This document shows positions 11,676 to 23,544 of a stretch of 64,000 nt of DNA, piece by piece. The stretch lies in the NCBI GenBank assembly GCA_024699855.1, contig JAMPIQ010000002.1, positions 7,316,001 through 7,380,000 of the forward strand. The letters are read 5' to 3'. A program made the translations under genes and the position numbers. The notes below the pieces were generated by a model. It had not been told where the DNA came from and searched no databases. It worked only from the letters and a program-made list of their open reading frames with translations. Source of the DNA: Aphelenchoides besseyi. Its lineage: Eukaryota > Nematoda > Chromadorea > Rhabditida > Aphelenchoididae. How positions within the stretch are numbered: the first letter of the stretch is position 1; each line of letters opens with the position of its first letter.

Positions 11676-13696
11676 TTTTGTTGGATTTCACTAAAAATAA
11701 AGCGGTTGAACGAATTGTTGTTGTTGTTAAAGAACGTGTTTAACAGAAAGCGAAAGGCAAATTAAATGAAACGCCGTTTGAAAACTCGTTCTAGTTAGGA
11801 ATCAAAAATTTGCATGAGTTTGGCTCGGCGTTTCACTACAAATGGTATGATCACCAAAAACTAACGCTCAAGAGCGGTTGCTGTTCACTTTCAATCAACA
11901 CGTTCTTCGACAAAATCCACGTTTAAAAAATTACGTTTCTATACTGTTACAGACCTCAAATTGACGTTAAGATATACACTCGAATGACTCGACGCACAGT
12001 TTTCACACAATTTATGAAAATTACTACTCACGCACCACTCGCACACCACTCAACTCAATCACACACACGCACCAGTGACGGCTTTTCACTCAACACCTGA
12101 AAAGGAACTGTTAAAATAATCAACGAATGACTCGAATATTAACGCGGATAATACGCCGCGCATTGGGTCGCTAGCACTTTTGTTGCATCAACACCCTCAA
12201 GCTTCAAATAGCGTTGATTAAAGGCGGGGCGCCGCAGTGGATCAGAAGGTGGATGTAACAAAGATACCGTGGAAATTGTGAAGCCGGTATCTTTAGAACG
12301 ATTTCGCAATACAATCCTAAGGACTCCATGAATACAAAGGGAACATTTTTGCGTTTTCCAAATAACAAGGTATTTTGAGCTTGAACACAAAACCATCAAA
12401 TCGATTGCTATTAGGAGTTTATTGTCAAATTTACAAGACTTTTTACCTTCAAATCTAAAACATAAAATCCCAAAGAAAAATAAAGGTTGAGGCAAGAACG
12501 ACGCTGACCAGCAGTCGAAATCACGCGCGCAGATTGTCCGTTCGCTTGTGAGTGAAAACCTCAAACGACCGAAAAACATTCGTCTTAAGACACGAGACGT
12601 CGAGGCCCATAAAAGATCCCGTAATAGACGAGTCGAAACGCGAAACGCTTAAACATCTTCGGATTGTTTCGGTGGTCGAGAGTTTGTTTGAGTTCGTAAA
12701 ACAGAAATTTCAATTATTTTTCAAAACCGATAATCTCGCTGATTCAATTGTTTACGTTCACAATCGAACATCAAATGAATCCAAGGAATTTGAAATGAAT
12801 GTCTGAGAATGAGTGGTCCTCGTGACCGCGACATTTTCTCTACGGTATTTGCGTTTAAGTTCATTAGAACGTTCAATCAATTGAGACCAATAAGACACTT
12901 TGGCTTTTTATGTTGCAATCTGAAGTTGTGAATACACTCTCTGGAATAATCACGTGCGTAATCTCGTGTGGATCGGATATCAATTGCAAATGCAAACTCC
13001 GAGTTTGTGCACAAAAAGACCGTGAATTCGAAAAGCAATCAAATTTTCTTCCAATGCGTTCAACGTGTAAACTGAGCCTCTTCCTTTTGTTTCGAAGTCC
13101 GAGTTTACATTCTGCGGTTCCGTGAACTGCGAACGTTCAAAACAGAATAAAAGCGTTCAGACGGTCGCTTATTTGTGCTGCCAATTCGAATCACAATTCG
13201 TTCGACTTGTTTTTCGCTTTGCTCATCGTACTTTATAATGGAAGAAAAGTAGGAAGCAAAACCTGGAATTGGAAGTTTTGTTCTAATTCTCGTCGATTTT
13301 CCTCAGTTGATTCACAACAGAGAACGGAATTTCGAATGACTCAATCCGCTTAACCTCGACATGATCCATTTCATTCGTGTTTTACTCCATCTGACTCATG
13401 GCTTTCACTTTTTCACCTTATACCTTTTTTCTCTGCGGTTTACTGCACAAATGATCATCGTCAAATTTCCGGTCTTCTTCTCTCATCGATGATCGTAAAA
13501 TTGAGCGCTGACCTTATGGCTGACGGCAGACTCTCACATACGCTTCCGCAACGTGAAGCACAACCTGCGCTATTGTTTTGTTTTATGTTTGAGTTTGGGA
13601 TTAAATTCGTGAACAGCAATCTTTTGTTGAAGACGTTCGTTTAGTAACGAAACTAACTGCTTTGGTTTCAGCTCGATCTTACATCTTGGTGTTGGA
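11676..13696. other. Intergenic 2.0 kb between divergent genes
   Basis: Divergent promoter region of exportin-1 (-) and the Cys-rich gene (+). It includes a CA-rich stretch (about 12030-12075). Open frames at 12139-12806 have no domain or splice support and were not called. Confidence 0.5.
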
Positions 13697-14158
13697 ATGC
13701 GGAATCGTTACATTGACATCGTTCTTTGTTTTGTAGTTTTGACGTTGATTTCTGTTGGTAGGACTAGGCGATCTTTTAGCCCTTCAATTTTAACGCAATT
13801 TAGATGCTGCTAAGCGTTGTTATTCCGGTCAAAACGCCCGATACGCTGAGAAGCAATGCTCGTCAGGCAGCATTTCGAGTGAATTCACGTGCCAGAAGTT
13901 CATGTAATTCGAAACGTAAATCTTCGTAGAATAAGCTTTTCTATTTTAGTTGCGAAGGTGGTAAATGTAAGTCTTATATTGCTGTTGATTGCCGAGTATT
14001 GGGTGTATCCTTGTGATGTTTGTGTTTCTTTAGCTCCATTTACGCTGAGAACCTGTGGACAAAAGAATTTGGGTTGTTTAGCGGGACCTAGAATTTGCCA
14101 GTTTTCTGGAGGTCGCGGTTCGTGCTCACGATGTAACGACGATATGTGCAATTTATGA
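13697..14158 (+). CDS. Secreted Ly6/ET-module protein, isoform with proximal 3' exon
   Basis: About 98 residues from four short exons. A signal peptide (MRNRYIDIVLCFVVLTLISV) is followed by a Cys-rich domain that starts KRCYSGQNARYAEKQCSSGS and ends CSRCNDDMCNL. The closing Cys-x2-Cys-x4-Cys-Asn resembles nematode ET modules and Ly6/uPAR three-finger domains. Introns at about 13757-13803, 13905-13950 and 13961-14033 all join in phase. The last exon is 14034-14158. It lacks a hydrophobic tail, so the product should be secreted. The same upstream exons can also splice in phase to a second 3' end (see the 14303-14677 entry). The domain assignment is from the Cys pattern only. Confidence 0.75.
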
Positions 14159-14302
14159 TTGTTAAAACTTATTCTTCAACTAAATGTTCCTTTTTTCAAT
14201 TCTTTTCGGTGATTTGCAAATTCGTTAATTTTTTGTAAATGGAATTATTAGTAACGGTGTTGTTTGTGAGCTTGAATTCTATGAGATAGCGTCTCCTTTC
14301 AG

Positions 14303-14677
14303 CGAGATTTGTTATGCGTTCCTGTGGTGCAGCGAATGAGCAGCCGTGTGAGAAGGTAGGTGGTTTAGACATTGAATAAACTCAGTCGATTGTTGTAGGA
14401 AGAAAAAACGTGCATTAATTTCAACGGCGCTGGAAAATGTATGACATGCTTTGGGGAGCTGTGCAACGGTGAACCGTTGCCAGCAGTTACACCCGTTTTC
14501 AATCATATTGTAAATCCTGTCAAATTCAATTTCACAACCTCCAAACCTTCAAATTTCCCTATTGACCGCATTCCGTCTGCGTTCAACGTTGATCGTATGT
14601 CCTCTTCTGTAAGATGGTATCGTCAATTTTCTATTCAACAGTTTTTTCTGTCTTCTCTTTTCTGGACCATTTTTTAG
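14303..14677 (+). CDS. Alternative 3' exons of the Ly6/ET gene (hydrophobic tail, possibly GPI-anchored)
   Basis: Exons 14303-14355 and 14399-14677 encode RFVMRSCGAANEQPCEK and EEKTCINFNGAGKCMTCFG. This is clearly homologous to the proximal last exon (PFTLRTCGQKNLGCLAG...): both have Arg-x-Cys-Gly, the same Cys order and a closing Cys-Asn. The acceptor at 14303 has the same phase as the 14034 acceptor, so joining to the CEG exon gives CEGARF in place of CEGAPF. This copy has no signal peptide or N-terminal Cys half of its own. It adds a Ser/Thr/Pro-rich stalk and a hydrophobic end (FFLSSLFWTIF). Total for the long isoform is about 167 aa. The alternative reading is a truncated tandem paralogue starting at an ATG near 14239. 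Confidence 0.6.
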
Positions 14678-14970
14678 TACAATGAATAACATTATAACGT
14701 ATATCAATGTAAATACCAATTGGCCATATTTTAACATACTCATCAGCTTTCCAATCTTGAAATCTTCTCTTACTCTTTTGACTGCTCCAATTACTCGTTT
14801 GCTGATATCTGCTTTACGTAATCAATACACTAAATTATGGACTAAAGGAAATGTAAAACAATAAGAACATGCATGATAAAAGTTTGAAATATGTACAAAT
14901 TGATAAATGCAAAACCAGTGATATCGTGAAGAAGAAGATTTGCGTAGAGATGAAATTTTGAATGAGAGAA

Positions 14971-17825
14971 CTAAACGTCGTCCAGTTCGCTTGGTCTTAA
15001 TCGTGCTCCCCATTCGGTTATAGTTTCCGAGCGTCTATCACGATTAATCGACAAAGACCATTGTGTTGGAGATCGGGTTTTCCTCAATTCTCCAATTGAA
15101 ATTCCGATAGATTCATTGGCAAGTGATGGCTGAATGCTGGCTGTTGACGCATGATTCAAACTTTTCAACGATTTCATGGTCGTATTCTCCGCCGATTTGT
15201 TAGCCTCGTCTTCGATTTGACTGAAAACTTAAATGATCACTGAACACAGAAAGCAATCACAAACTTTGTGCTGATAGCCGCATTCACTGCGTCGTGTATT
15301 GTCGGATAAAAGTTTTCCAATGGTACCTTTTCGAAAAATCCCGAAGCAACTAACGTGTCACGAACTGGAGCTGAAACTTCACACTCAAAAAGAATTTTCA
15401 TTTAAATTGATAACCTTTTGCTCCGGCAAAGTAAGCGCGAATTCCGCGATCTTTCAATTGATGATAAATCTGAAAATGAGATCTTTTCACGTTTTGAACA
15501 AATAACTTACATCAACTAAGGAACTGATGCTCGTATAGTCTATGAACGTGAAACCCGAACAATCAATAACCAAATGTTGTACAGTAGGTAGCATTGTGAT
15601 TGCAGTGTCGGTCGTTGAGTGTCGTGCATTTGTTGGTTTGATTGGAAGTTTGCGAAATGACCCCAAACCAGGAATTGAAGTGTTCTTTTTCATCTCATTA
15701 GTCGTCTGAATAGCGTCAGCTCGACAAACTGCCTGTTCAACAGATTGGTTAAAATGCTCAACGTTCGTGAACAATAACGGTGCATCGAAACGAAAAACTC
15801 GAACTCCATTCACATGTGTTACTCGCGAATACCTTCCCGAGTCTCTGTACTCTTGTGTTCCACTCAAACGTGATAAAATCTGCCATTTCGGCCACTGAAT
15901 TCGAAACACTGTAGTTAACAGAGCGAACACCACGGAAATCGCGAGCCCCTGCATGACCCCCATGTAAACGGTGGAACAAAAGGCGAAAATCCAAATGATC
16001 TAAAAAGCAAGATGAGAATTTAAGGAATTACTTAGACACTTACAAAGTCGATTTTTGAAACTTTGAACAAATGAGAAAGTTCTGCCGGTGCTTTACGAAA
16101 AATGTTCTTAATCGAGTAGATAATAACAACAGCCAAAACACAAGTTGGTAAGCAACGAAGTAGTGGTCCACAAAACAGAATTACGATCAAGAGAAGCGAT
16201 GCAGTGAAAATTGCAGATAGTTGAGTTTGCACTCCGCAGTCGACACTCAACATCGTTCTCCCAAGTGCTGATGTCACTGGATAGGTGCCGAAAAAAGAAG
16301 AAATCGTTCCCATCAAACCGAAAGCGTACAACTCCTTAAGCGAATTTATTTGTTAAACAATCTCTTGCAATAATACTACCTGATTGTTGTCCGTTTTGTT
16401 TCCCGTTATGCGATTGAAAATGCGGCACATTGAAAGGTGAAGGGCTAACACGACGAAGGAAATTTCCAGTGCATCCCCAATTACATACTGAATAAGATCG
16501 AATCGCGGAAGCTGAACGCTCGGTAATCCAACTGGAATCTCGTTGGCTATGGCTATTTGACCAACTTCATGAAGAGAGAAGAAAAAGGAAACAGCAGTAG
16601 CAACAATTATTAGTAGAAGCTCAAATGGTATCGGTGCTGGGAGAAAACGACGAGCAATTGGATTCACTTTCTCTTTTCCAATGTACAGAAAAATAAAGCT
16701 AACAGTTGAAATTGATAGCGCTGTCACGTTAGTTTCCGAAAGACGACGAAACATCTCCATCAGATGCTAGAATTCAACTTTTATGAAAGACGCAATATAA
16801 GCGCATACTTTCAGAACGTAACCACGACCGCTATATCGCTTCACTGATATTTCTACCAGCTTATTCAATTGAACGACTATCACGTGAAGTGCAGCTCCCG
16901 TACAAAAACCATTCACTAGTTGATCGGAGAGATACGATGCCAAAAACTCCACACGAAGAATTCCGAGCAAAAGTTGTATCAAACCAGCAGTGAACGTGAT
17001 TGCTTGTACGATCTCGGATTGCTCGACCTTCAGTTTGGGGATTGTGTCCGTGAAATTGTGTAAATCAAATGTTTGTCCTTTGGCTGATTGGTCGTCAATG
17101 TAAGAAATCTCTGCTTGTACATACTCGTCGTCAATTGTTTGCAGAATTTGACGAACCGACTCGCCTAACATCAAACTAACGACCGCAAAAGGGCCGACCG
17201 ACATGGTTCTCGAAGATCCAAAGATTGAGTAACAAATGACGGCAAAGAACGATGTGTACAAGCCATATATCGGACCAACGCCGGCTAAAACAGCGTATGC
17301 AATGCCCCTGAAATTTCGTGATCAAACGGTGAAATAAGCAAAAATCTTTACTGCGGAATGTGAATAACACCAACAGTAAGTCCCGCTACTGCATCTCCCA
17401 TCAAACTTTGTTTCCATTCGTATGTTGGGAGCCATTGGAAGATTGGAAGAAATGAGTAGAAAAAGTTTGCGAATTCTGTGACACTCAAACACGGTCGAAA
17501 AATGCGTCGAAAGAGTTTGTGACGATTGAACTTATTTGTTGGAGCAGGTTGATACGAAAAGATTTTGTCGAATTGCTCTTGATTTACATATGTGACTCTA
17601 TTGCTATCCGATTTTTCTGTTGACGTGTTCGCTGCCTCCATTTCGGCTTCACGAACGTGTTGTTCTCTGGAAATAACAACTGAATGGAAAACGTAAAAAA
17701 CACGAGTGGACAAGACGTTAACAGACACAACAACTTCCAACTTACAACAACCATTCATTCGAGTTTGAGTCCATTTCCGATGAATTAACACCACTTTTCA
17801 GCAGGTTGGACAATCGAACAACCAT
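14971..17825 (-). CDS. SLC26-family sulfate/anion transporter with STAS domain
   Basis: Plasma-membrane anion exchanger of the SulP/SLC26 family. The first exon MVVRLSNLLKSGVNSSEMDS joins in phase to EQHVREAEME. The transport domain has many TM helices, including the signature stretch GDAVAGLTVGVIHIPQGIAY, followed by AVLAGVGPIYGLYTSFFAVI. Other typical blocks are SSRTMSVGPFAVVSLMLG, LGILRVEFLASYLSDQLVNG and FGTYPVTSALGRTMLSVDCG. The cytosolic STAS domain includes VQHLVIDCSGFTFIDYTSIS and AYFAGAKAPVRDTLVASGFF. A long polar tail ends RPSELDDV. There are about ten short introns. Sulfate, bicarbonate, oxalate or chloride specificity cannot be told from sequence. Confidence 0.93.
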
Positions 17826-20800
17826 TGCAACAACTCAACACGTGTGTTGTTCAGATGTTAAATTTTCAATTAACGTTTTAGCTGCGAATGCAAAAGCTTA
17901 TCAGAAAGGAAACGCGGTTAACATCGAAAATTCGTTCCAAACATGTGGAAAACGATTGAAACAACGGCGAACATGCGAGGCTTTTTGTGTTACGTTCGAG
18001 AAACAAGAATGATAAAGGAATTAGCGCGTCGTCTAATCATTTTGGCCAACGCACAAAAAATGCTCCGAATCAAAGACTCTTTTAAGAGAATGACATTTGA
18101 GAATTTCGCTTTGAATTGACCATAAGTGATAAGAACCTTACGGATTAGTGTTCTCATTTTTAAGTGCGCAAACAAACAAAACGAGGAACTGCATCGCGAT
18201 TAAATAGCAAGAGGCAAACAAACGCCTTTTCCAACTCTCTAGTGGCTATTTGAATGGTCGACAGATAGTGAGCGCTATAAATGGACGATGATCTCGCAGT
18301 CATTATGATCATACTCCAACTGCTCTAAAATCGTTGCTTTTTGGGGGTTCTACGCGACTTTACCCTCGGATTTGTTGTGCAGTTCGACGGCATTTAATTC
18401 AGATTGTTTGTGGAAAAGAAGTTCGCAATCTTTAGTATTTGAAACTAAACTCTTTCCTTTTTACTCTACATTTTGACAATTTTTGTGTTTGTATACCAAG
18501 CACGTAGATTGTGCAGGCAATAGATTGTTCGCATTAGAAGAACTTAAAAGATAGCAATGAGATGTTTGTCGCAAAAAGCAACTTCCGATTCGCTTCTTCT
18601 CGACATTATTTCTTTGGAGTGAGCTGAGATTTTTCTTCATTAGCTGCTATCAAAGTCCTTCGCAAAAACCACTACGCTATGCGCTCACAGGGAAGCCCTC
18701 GTCACATTGGAATAAGTGTGTTGGATGATCGAAGAAACGTTTCACAATACCAATTGATGTACTTGCAGTCTTTGGCGTTACCAGATCTTGGTTTTAATGA
18801 CGATTTGTAATGGTTGTTTTTGACGTCGTCCATACGTGTAAATGTCTAGATAAAACCATTGGAGCAAAATAACGATCTTTGTAGTAACAAATCGAATTTC
18901 ATTTCAACTCGAACTTTCTAGAAAGAAAATTAAATTCGCAGAAATTATCGTTTTATGGAGTGTTGGCAATAGAGGAAATACTTTCAAGTGCACGAAGACG
19001 GTCGTTTATCTTCGTCGATTTCACAACCCCGCGTTTTCACGATGAGAAGCTGAAGAGTTTAAGTCGAGAGTTCTGAAACGTCAAAACGAGAAGGGACTGC
19101 TCTTCCAACGGCAATATCATGATGTCGATGAGCACAACTATTTTGCTCTTCATACGAACCTCGCGGGAATCTTCCGTTTCTTCGTATCCGTTTTGCGGTT
19201 TATCAAAGAAAGCAGAACTGCGGTTTTCTGTCCAATCATAGGCAATTATGAGTTTTCATACAACCGGTAGATTGTCTCCTAAAGGAAGCACATTGCCAAG
19301 TGGTTTCACCAATTCATTTCGCAGATTCTACTTAAGAGTATTGTGTTCTCTGGTCATGGAAATGACGATTCTCAAAATCCAATGAGACGTGTTCTAGAAC
19401 CTGTGATTAATTTTTATTCTCGACATTTCGGTTTTGCGTTTCAGTTTCTACTCAAACAAAAACACGCACAGAAACGAATTGAAAGGAAATGGGCAGTTCG
19501 GCGAGGTTTAAAACGGTACGAGGAAACGAAATTTATTGGCTTGGAATATTGGTTTCTCAACGTTTTACGCTTCGACTTTCTTGATTGGGTTCGTACTGCT
19601 ACACGACAATCTTCTTTTGGCTTCTTAAAACCGACATTTTTTGTGAATTTGCTAAAACGTTTGCTGTGACGTTTGGTGACTTACGTTTCGTATTTGCGAG
19701 AGAAACAAAAGAGATTTAACTTGTCAATGACACGCATTTTGTTTACCGGTTTGTGTTTCCAGACTTTTTTCGAGAAAACGACGTTCTAGTTGAGGAGTTT
19801 ACAACGAAAACATCTTCAAGTTCGTTGAAAATCTCCGACTTTTATAATTGAGTTACAAAGATTATGTTTGAGCGATCAGTTCCCAAATATAGAAATGAAT
19901 ATCAATGGTCGAGTACTACGTAGTTGATTCAACTGTTGCAATAGTACGCGCAGTATTCGTAACTAGCTTTCCTCCGTAGGCGTATTCTATTGTTCAAAGC
20001 TTTTGTTTTTGCGCATGCTCCAACGATTTCTGCGACTTGAAGAACCTCTGAAAAGACTGCATCGAAATTAGTGGCTTACGGCAGATGGTTGCCAGACTTC
20101 GAACCCAGCGCCAGAACATTGTTTTTAGCCGAGAACCGTTGCATGAAATAATGGAAGATTGACCGCAATTGCGATATTTGAAATATAATGTCAATATTAT
20201 GGTTTTTCATTATAACCAATGTTTTGGAGGAAGAGAGAAAACGTGAGAAATGCACCATTTTTGAGTAAATAACTGCTGACAAGTTTACGCTCTCAACATG
20301 CACATCTTTTTGTAACGAACTTGTTTTTGTTGTTTGTGTGCATTTTCGAATTTGATTTCAGCTCAACTTTTGGTTCGTCAAGAATTTAAAGTTTCGTAGT
20401 TATTGTTTCCAACTTGAGATGAGCTATTAAGCATGATAGTGAATCGAAGGAATATCGTTTATCGTATTTGAAATGAAAGTAGTTTCCGTCTACCATTTTG
20501 CTATTAAGCTCTTTCTAAAATCCTTTGATTAATAACCCAAATGGCATTTGGATTTCTTTTTGTTCAAAGTTCGTGTCTTAGTTTTTGCGTACAATGAAAA
20601 TGAATTCTTTGGTTTCAAGATGTTACGAAATGGCAAATAAAAAGTAGTTAATGGCCGTTGAACTCCAATCCGCGTTTTAACGTGAATAAGTGGTTGTTAA
20701 AGTGATCTTGACAAGGTCGAATGTTTACAGACGGTGCACTGTGATTTGGTTTTGTTAGCTAACTATGCAAGATGACCATTGTATGTAAATAGTTTAACAG

Positions 20801-20839
20801 AGGTATCAATCTGTAACAAACAAGTTCTTTGACTTCACA
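17826..20839. other. Gene-poor 3.0 kb gap
   Basis: No supported coding gene. It holds an isolated TATA-like core at 18276 and a 108-codon open frame at 19343-19669 that has no family resemblance. It may be regulatory for the K2P channel or hold a non-coding RNA. Confidence 0.4.
18276..18283 (+). promoter_or_regulatory. Orphan TATA-box-like sequence
   Basis: TATAAATG in a GC-flanked context (AGCGCTATAAATGG). No gene begins within several hundred bases downstream, so it may drive a non-coding transcript or be chance. Confidence 0.2.
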
Positions 20840-22131
20840 ATGGGTTTGGAGATGTTGATGGCGCATAATCGGGTACTTTCACTAAACGTTTGTTTAGCTT
20901 GGTAATTTAGGTGTTGGACAAATTGCATTTGTCTGGTATGCAACTTGAAGATACCAACGGTCGTCTTCTAATCGGTTTTGGGATGCTGTTTATGTACATG
21001 CTCGTTGGTGCAGTTGTCTTTACAAACATCGAAGGAGAAGCTGAATTGATAGGTGAGTTCTATCTAGGAGTTTTCATCTTGATAAGAAACATTTAACAAG
21101 ATCATTTGCTCGTTGTTATAGAACACAACGAATATGCTAAATTTCGAAGTAGTTGGCAAAACTATTTGGTAAATGAAAAGGGAGTTTCTGGTAAGACCAA
21201 ATCTTACGTTATGAACTTTCAGTTTTAGAAGATGAAGTCGATCGTTTGTTTGCTGGAATTCGAGACTCTTCATTGGCAGGAGTTTGGCAGGAAAAAAATG
21301 TTTGTTGAGTGATTAATCGCAAAAATAATGAAAATTTATATGAGCAGGTGACCTCTGACTTAAATTGGACAATTCCCAAGAGCTTCCTGTTCGCAGGTTG
21401 TTTGTTGTCAACAATTGGTAGGCAATATTGAACGATAAATAAAATTTGAACCTTAGGCTACGGTAATACAAGTCCAAAGACGAGGTATGCAACGTTTTCA
21501 CAACATCGACTTAACTTATTTTAGGCAAGGAAAGATCTTCACTATTGTATACTGTCTGATTGGAATTCCGATAACATTAACTTTATTGGGAGCCTTAAGT
21601 GCTCGTCTATTGTGGCCGTCTACGCGGCTGAGAACGTTAATGAACCTGAAACTTGGTACCGTATTCCATTCAAAACATCTTCAAATTATTCACTTGGGTA
21701 CTTGTTTTGGAGTTTTGATTTTTGTAGCTTTCATATTACCGTCTTTGATATTGTGCGCAATTGAAAAAGGATTGAATTTTATTGATGCTTTTTACTTTTG
21801 TTTTATTTCCCTCACAACCATTGGTATTGGTCAGACTTCATTCGATTCCGTTCCATCTGTGCTAGTGACCGTTTATTTGATTTTTGGGTTGGGCTGCATG
21901 TTATGTTTTCTTGCAATACTCAACCACGTTCCGCAATTCCAACTTCTCTCTCGTTATTTCATTACGAAATCGGACGAAGACAATGAGGCCGAAGTGAAGC
22001 CCGTGCATATGGTCAGTTTGTGCTTCAAGGTCTAAGAAAACGAGTATTTTTAGCATAATGGAGGACCCAGCTACGGACGCTATAACGAACCGGAATCTCC
22101 CGGCAATTCAGATGTCGGAATGTTTGATTGA
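20840..22131 (+). CDS. Two-pore-domain potassium channel (K2P/TWK)
   Basis: Background (leak) K+ channel, two pores and four TM per subunit. The start MGLEMLMAHNR joins in phase to VLDKLHLSG. TM1 is LLIGFGMLFMYMLVGAVVF, followed by a long extracellular cap loop. Pore 1 carries STIGYGNTSP. TM2 and TM3 are IFTIVYCLIGIPITLTLL and LIFVAFILPSLILC. Pore 2 carries LTTIGIGQTSF, then TM4 (VTVYLIFGLGCMLCFLAIL). Seven short introns all join in phase; the last lies after VHM and the final exon ends GMFD. A poly(A) signal is at 22138. Pore 2 has Gln where Asp usually follows the GxG signature. About 330 residues, at the short end for TWK channels. Subfamily not assigned. Confidence 0.93.
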
Positions 22132-22137
22132 CAAGAA

Positions 22138-22143
22138 AATAAA
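22138..22143 (+). promoter_or_regulatory. Poly(A) signal of the K2P gene
   Basis: AATAAA begins 7 nt after the stop codon, giving a very short 3'UTR. Confidence 0.5.
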
Positions 22144-22411
22144 ACCCGACAGTTTACTTTAAAGATGATGTCATAGTTTGTAAAACTGTTGAAAACAACC
22201 GATAGCTTTGTGATGTCAATTCGGAATTACGATGCTCGTCGAATTCCAATCGATGTTGTTTCGTAACAACAAAATGATTGATTGGGTGACAAATCCGAAT
22301 GTTTGATTGTTTTCATCAATTCTAGCTTTGTCATTAATTAAAAGTTGAGTCATTGGGTGTAAAAAGAAAAACGATCGAACGAATAACAAGAGTGATGTCC
22401 ATTTCGCCTTG

Positions 22412-22418
22412 TATAAAA
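22412..22418 (+). promoter_or_regulatory. TATA box of the secreted-protein gene
   Basis: TATAAAA lies 48 nt upstream of the ATG at 22460, leaving an expected leader of about 18 nt. It suggests a focused core promoter, unlike the acceptor-preceded housekeeping genes. Confidence 0.5.
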
Positions 22419-22459
22419 GCTTCCACAAAATCCAAAAAGAAGCAATCAATTAACACAAA

Positions 22460-23461
22460 ATGGTATCTTACTCGATTCTCTCGTTCTTCCTTTTGTTTGG
22501 TGTGGTGATTGGAGGTCCATTCAAGTCCTTTAATGATCAGTAGGTGATATTGAAATGTTAATCAATCGATCTGTAGTTTCAATTCTCTGATTGATCACAT
22601 CTCGACTGTTGAAAAATTTTCTCCAAAGTTCACGACTGAGAGTCCGGATGACGAGATTTGGTCCGAGAGTTCGATCGAAAGTGCATCCGAATCTCCGAAT
22701 GAGAGAATGTCGGTAGAACATATTATGGAAGCGTAAGTCTCTAGATCTGTTCACTCGCATATTAAAATTCTAGGAAGGAGGTACTTGGTACGTGTGTGAA
22801 GGAAGCTTTGACTAACAAATCGAGTAAATACTACATCGATGATTTCGGTCTTGATCTTATGTTCCATGCAATCGTTTACTGTGCAAGTGAAAACAATGTT
22901 CCGGATGTAGCATTGATGTTCAATTCGTTATTGTTTGTCAAAAATACAACAGAGACCGATTGGCAATGCATCGAAGAGTTTACCGACGAAGTGCATGCAG
23001 CCAGCCAACATATCGAGTCATTCGGCAAAAACATGACAAAGAAAGAAAGGAATACGTTTTGCCAGTACACAACCAGGTTTTTGTTAGCTTTTACAGTCGC
23101 AAATTTAGGATAACAAACGATCTGTCCAAAACAATTTGTAGTATGCGAAAAGAGTGTGGACGTAGTGATTCAGTCGATGCGATCGGAGTTTTTGCCTACG
23201 CTAAATTTCACTTTGATGCAAACAATGGAGTGGAAAATAGCAACGAGTAGGTTAAACAAAGAAACCAAATCACACTGAACTTTTAGTTGTCCGTACGAGT
23301 CGTCTGAAATGGGTAAAGTAATCAACCCGAAACTGTTTGGTCCTAATTTTGACTTCACAAATGACGCATTGTTTACGTCGGACTTCTGTGAGAACTCGAT
23401 GGACTACACCACCAGTAGCAATGAAATCGAAGATTTTAAATCCACGACTCAAGGCGAATAA
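22460..23461 (+). CDS. Secreted Cys-containing protein, unknown family
   Basis: A signal peptide (MVSYSILSFFLLFGVVIGG) is followed by a Ser/Glu-rich segment and a helical, Cys-containing region (GTCVKEALTNKSSKYY, IVYCASENN, TDWQCIEEFTDE, NTFCQYTT, TICSMRKECGRSD, FCENSMDYT). Introns at about 22539-22575, 22733-22774, 23077-23108 and 23249-23285 join in phase. The Cys spacing recalls nematode secreted domains such as DUF19, but the match is not convincing. It ends KSTTQGE and stops 83 bp from the stop of RPSA on the other strand. A TATA box sits just upstream and AATAAA just after the stop. Confidence 0.75.
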
Positions 23462-23544
23462 TTCGCAAAATAAAGATGTTAACTTTGCAACAGCGAACAA
23501 TAACAATAACTTTATTAACAACAACAATCAACAAACCGATTCGA

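Noticed and set aside
12139..12806. Open frames on both strands upstream of exportin-1
   Set aside because: Overlapping opposite frames without splice sites or domains.
19343..19669. 108-codon open frame on +
   Set aside because: No domain, no splice context and amino-acid composition typical of chance frames.
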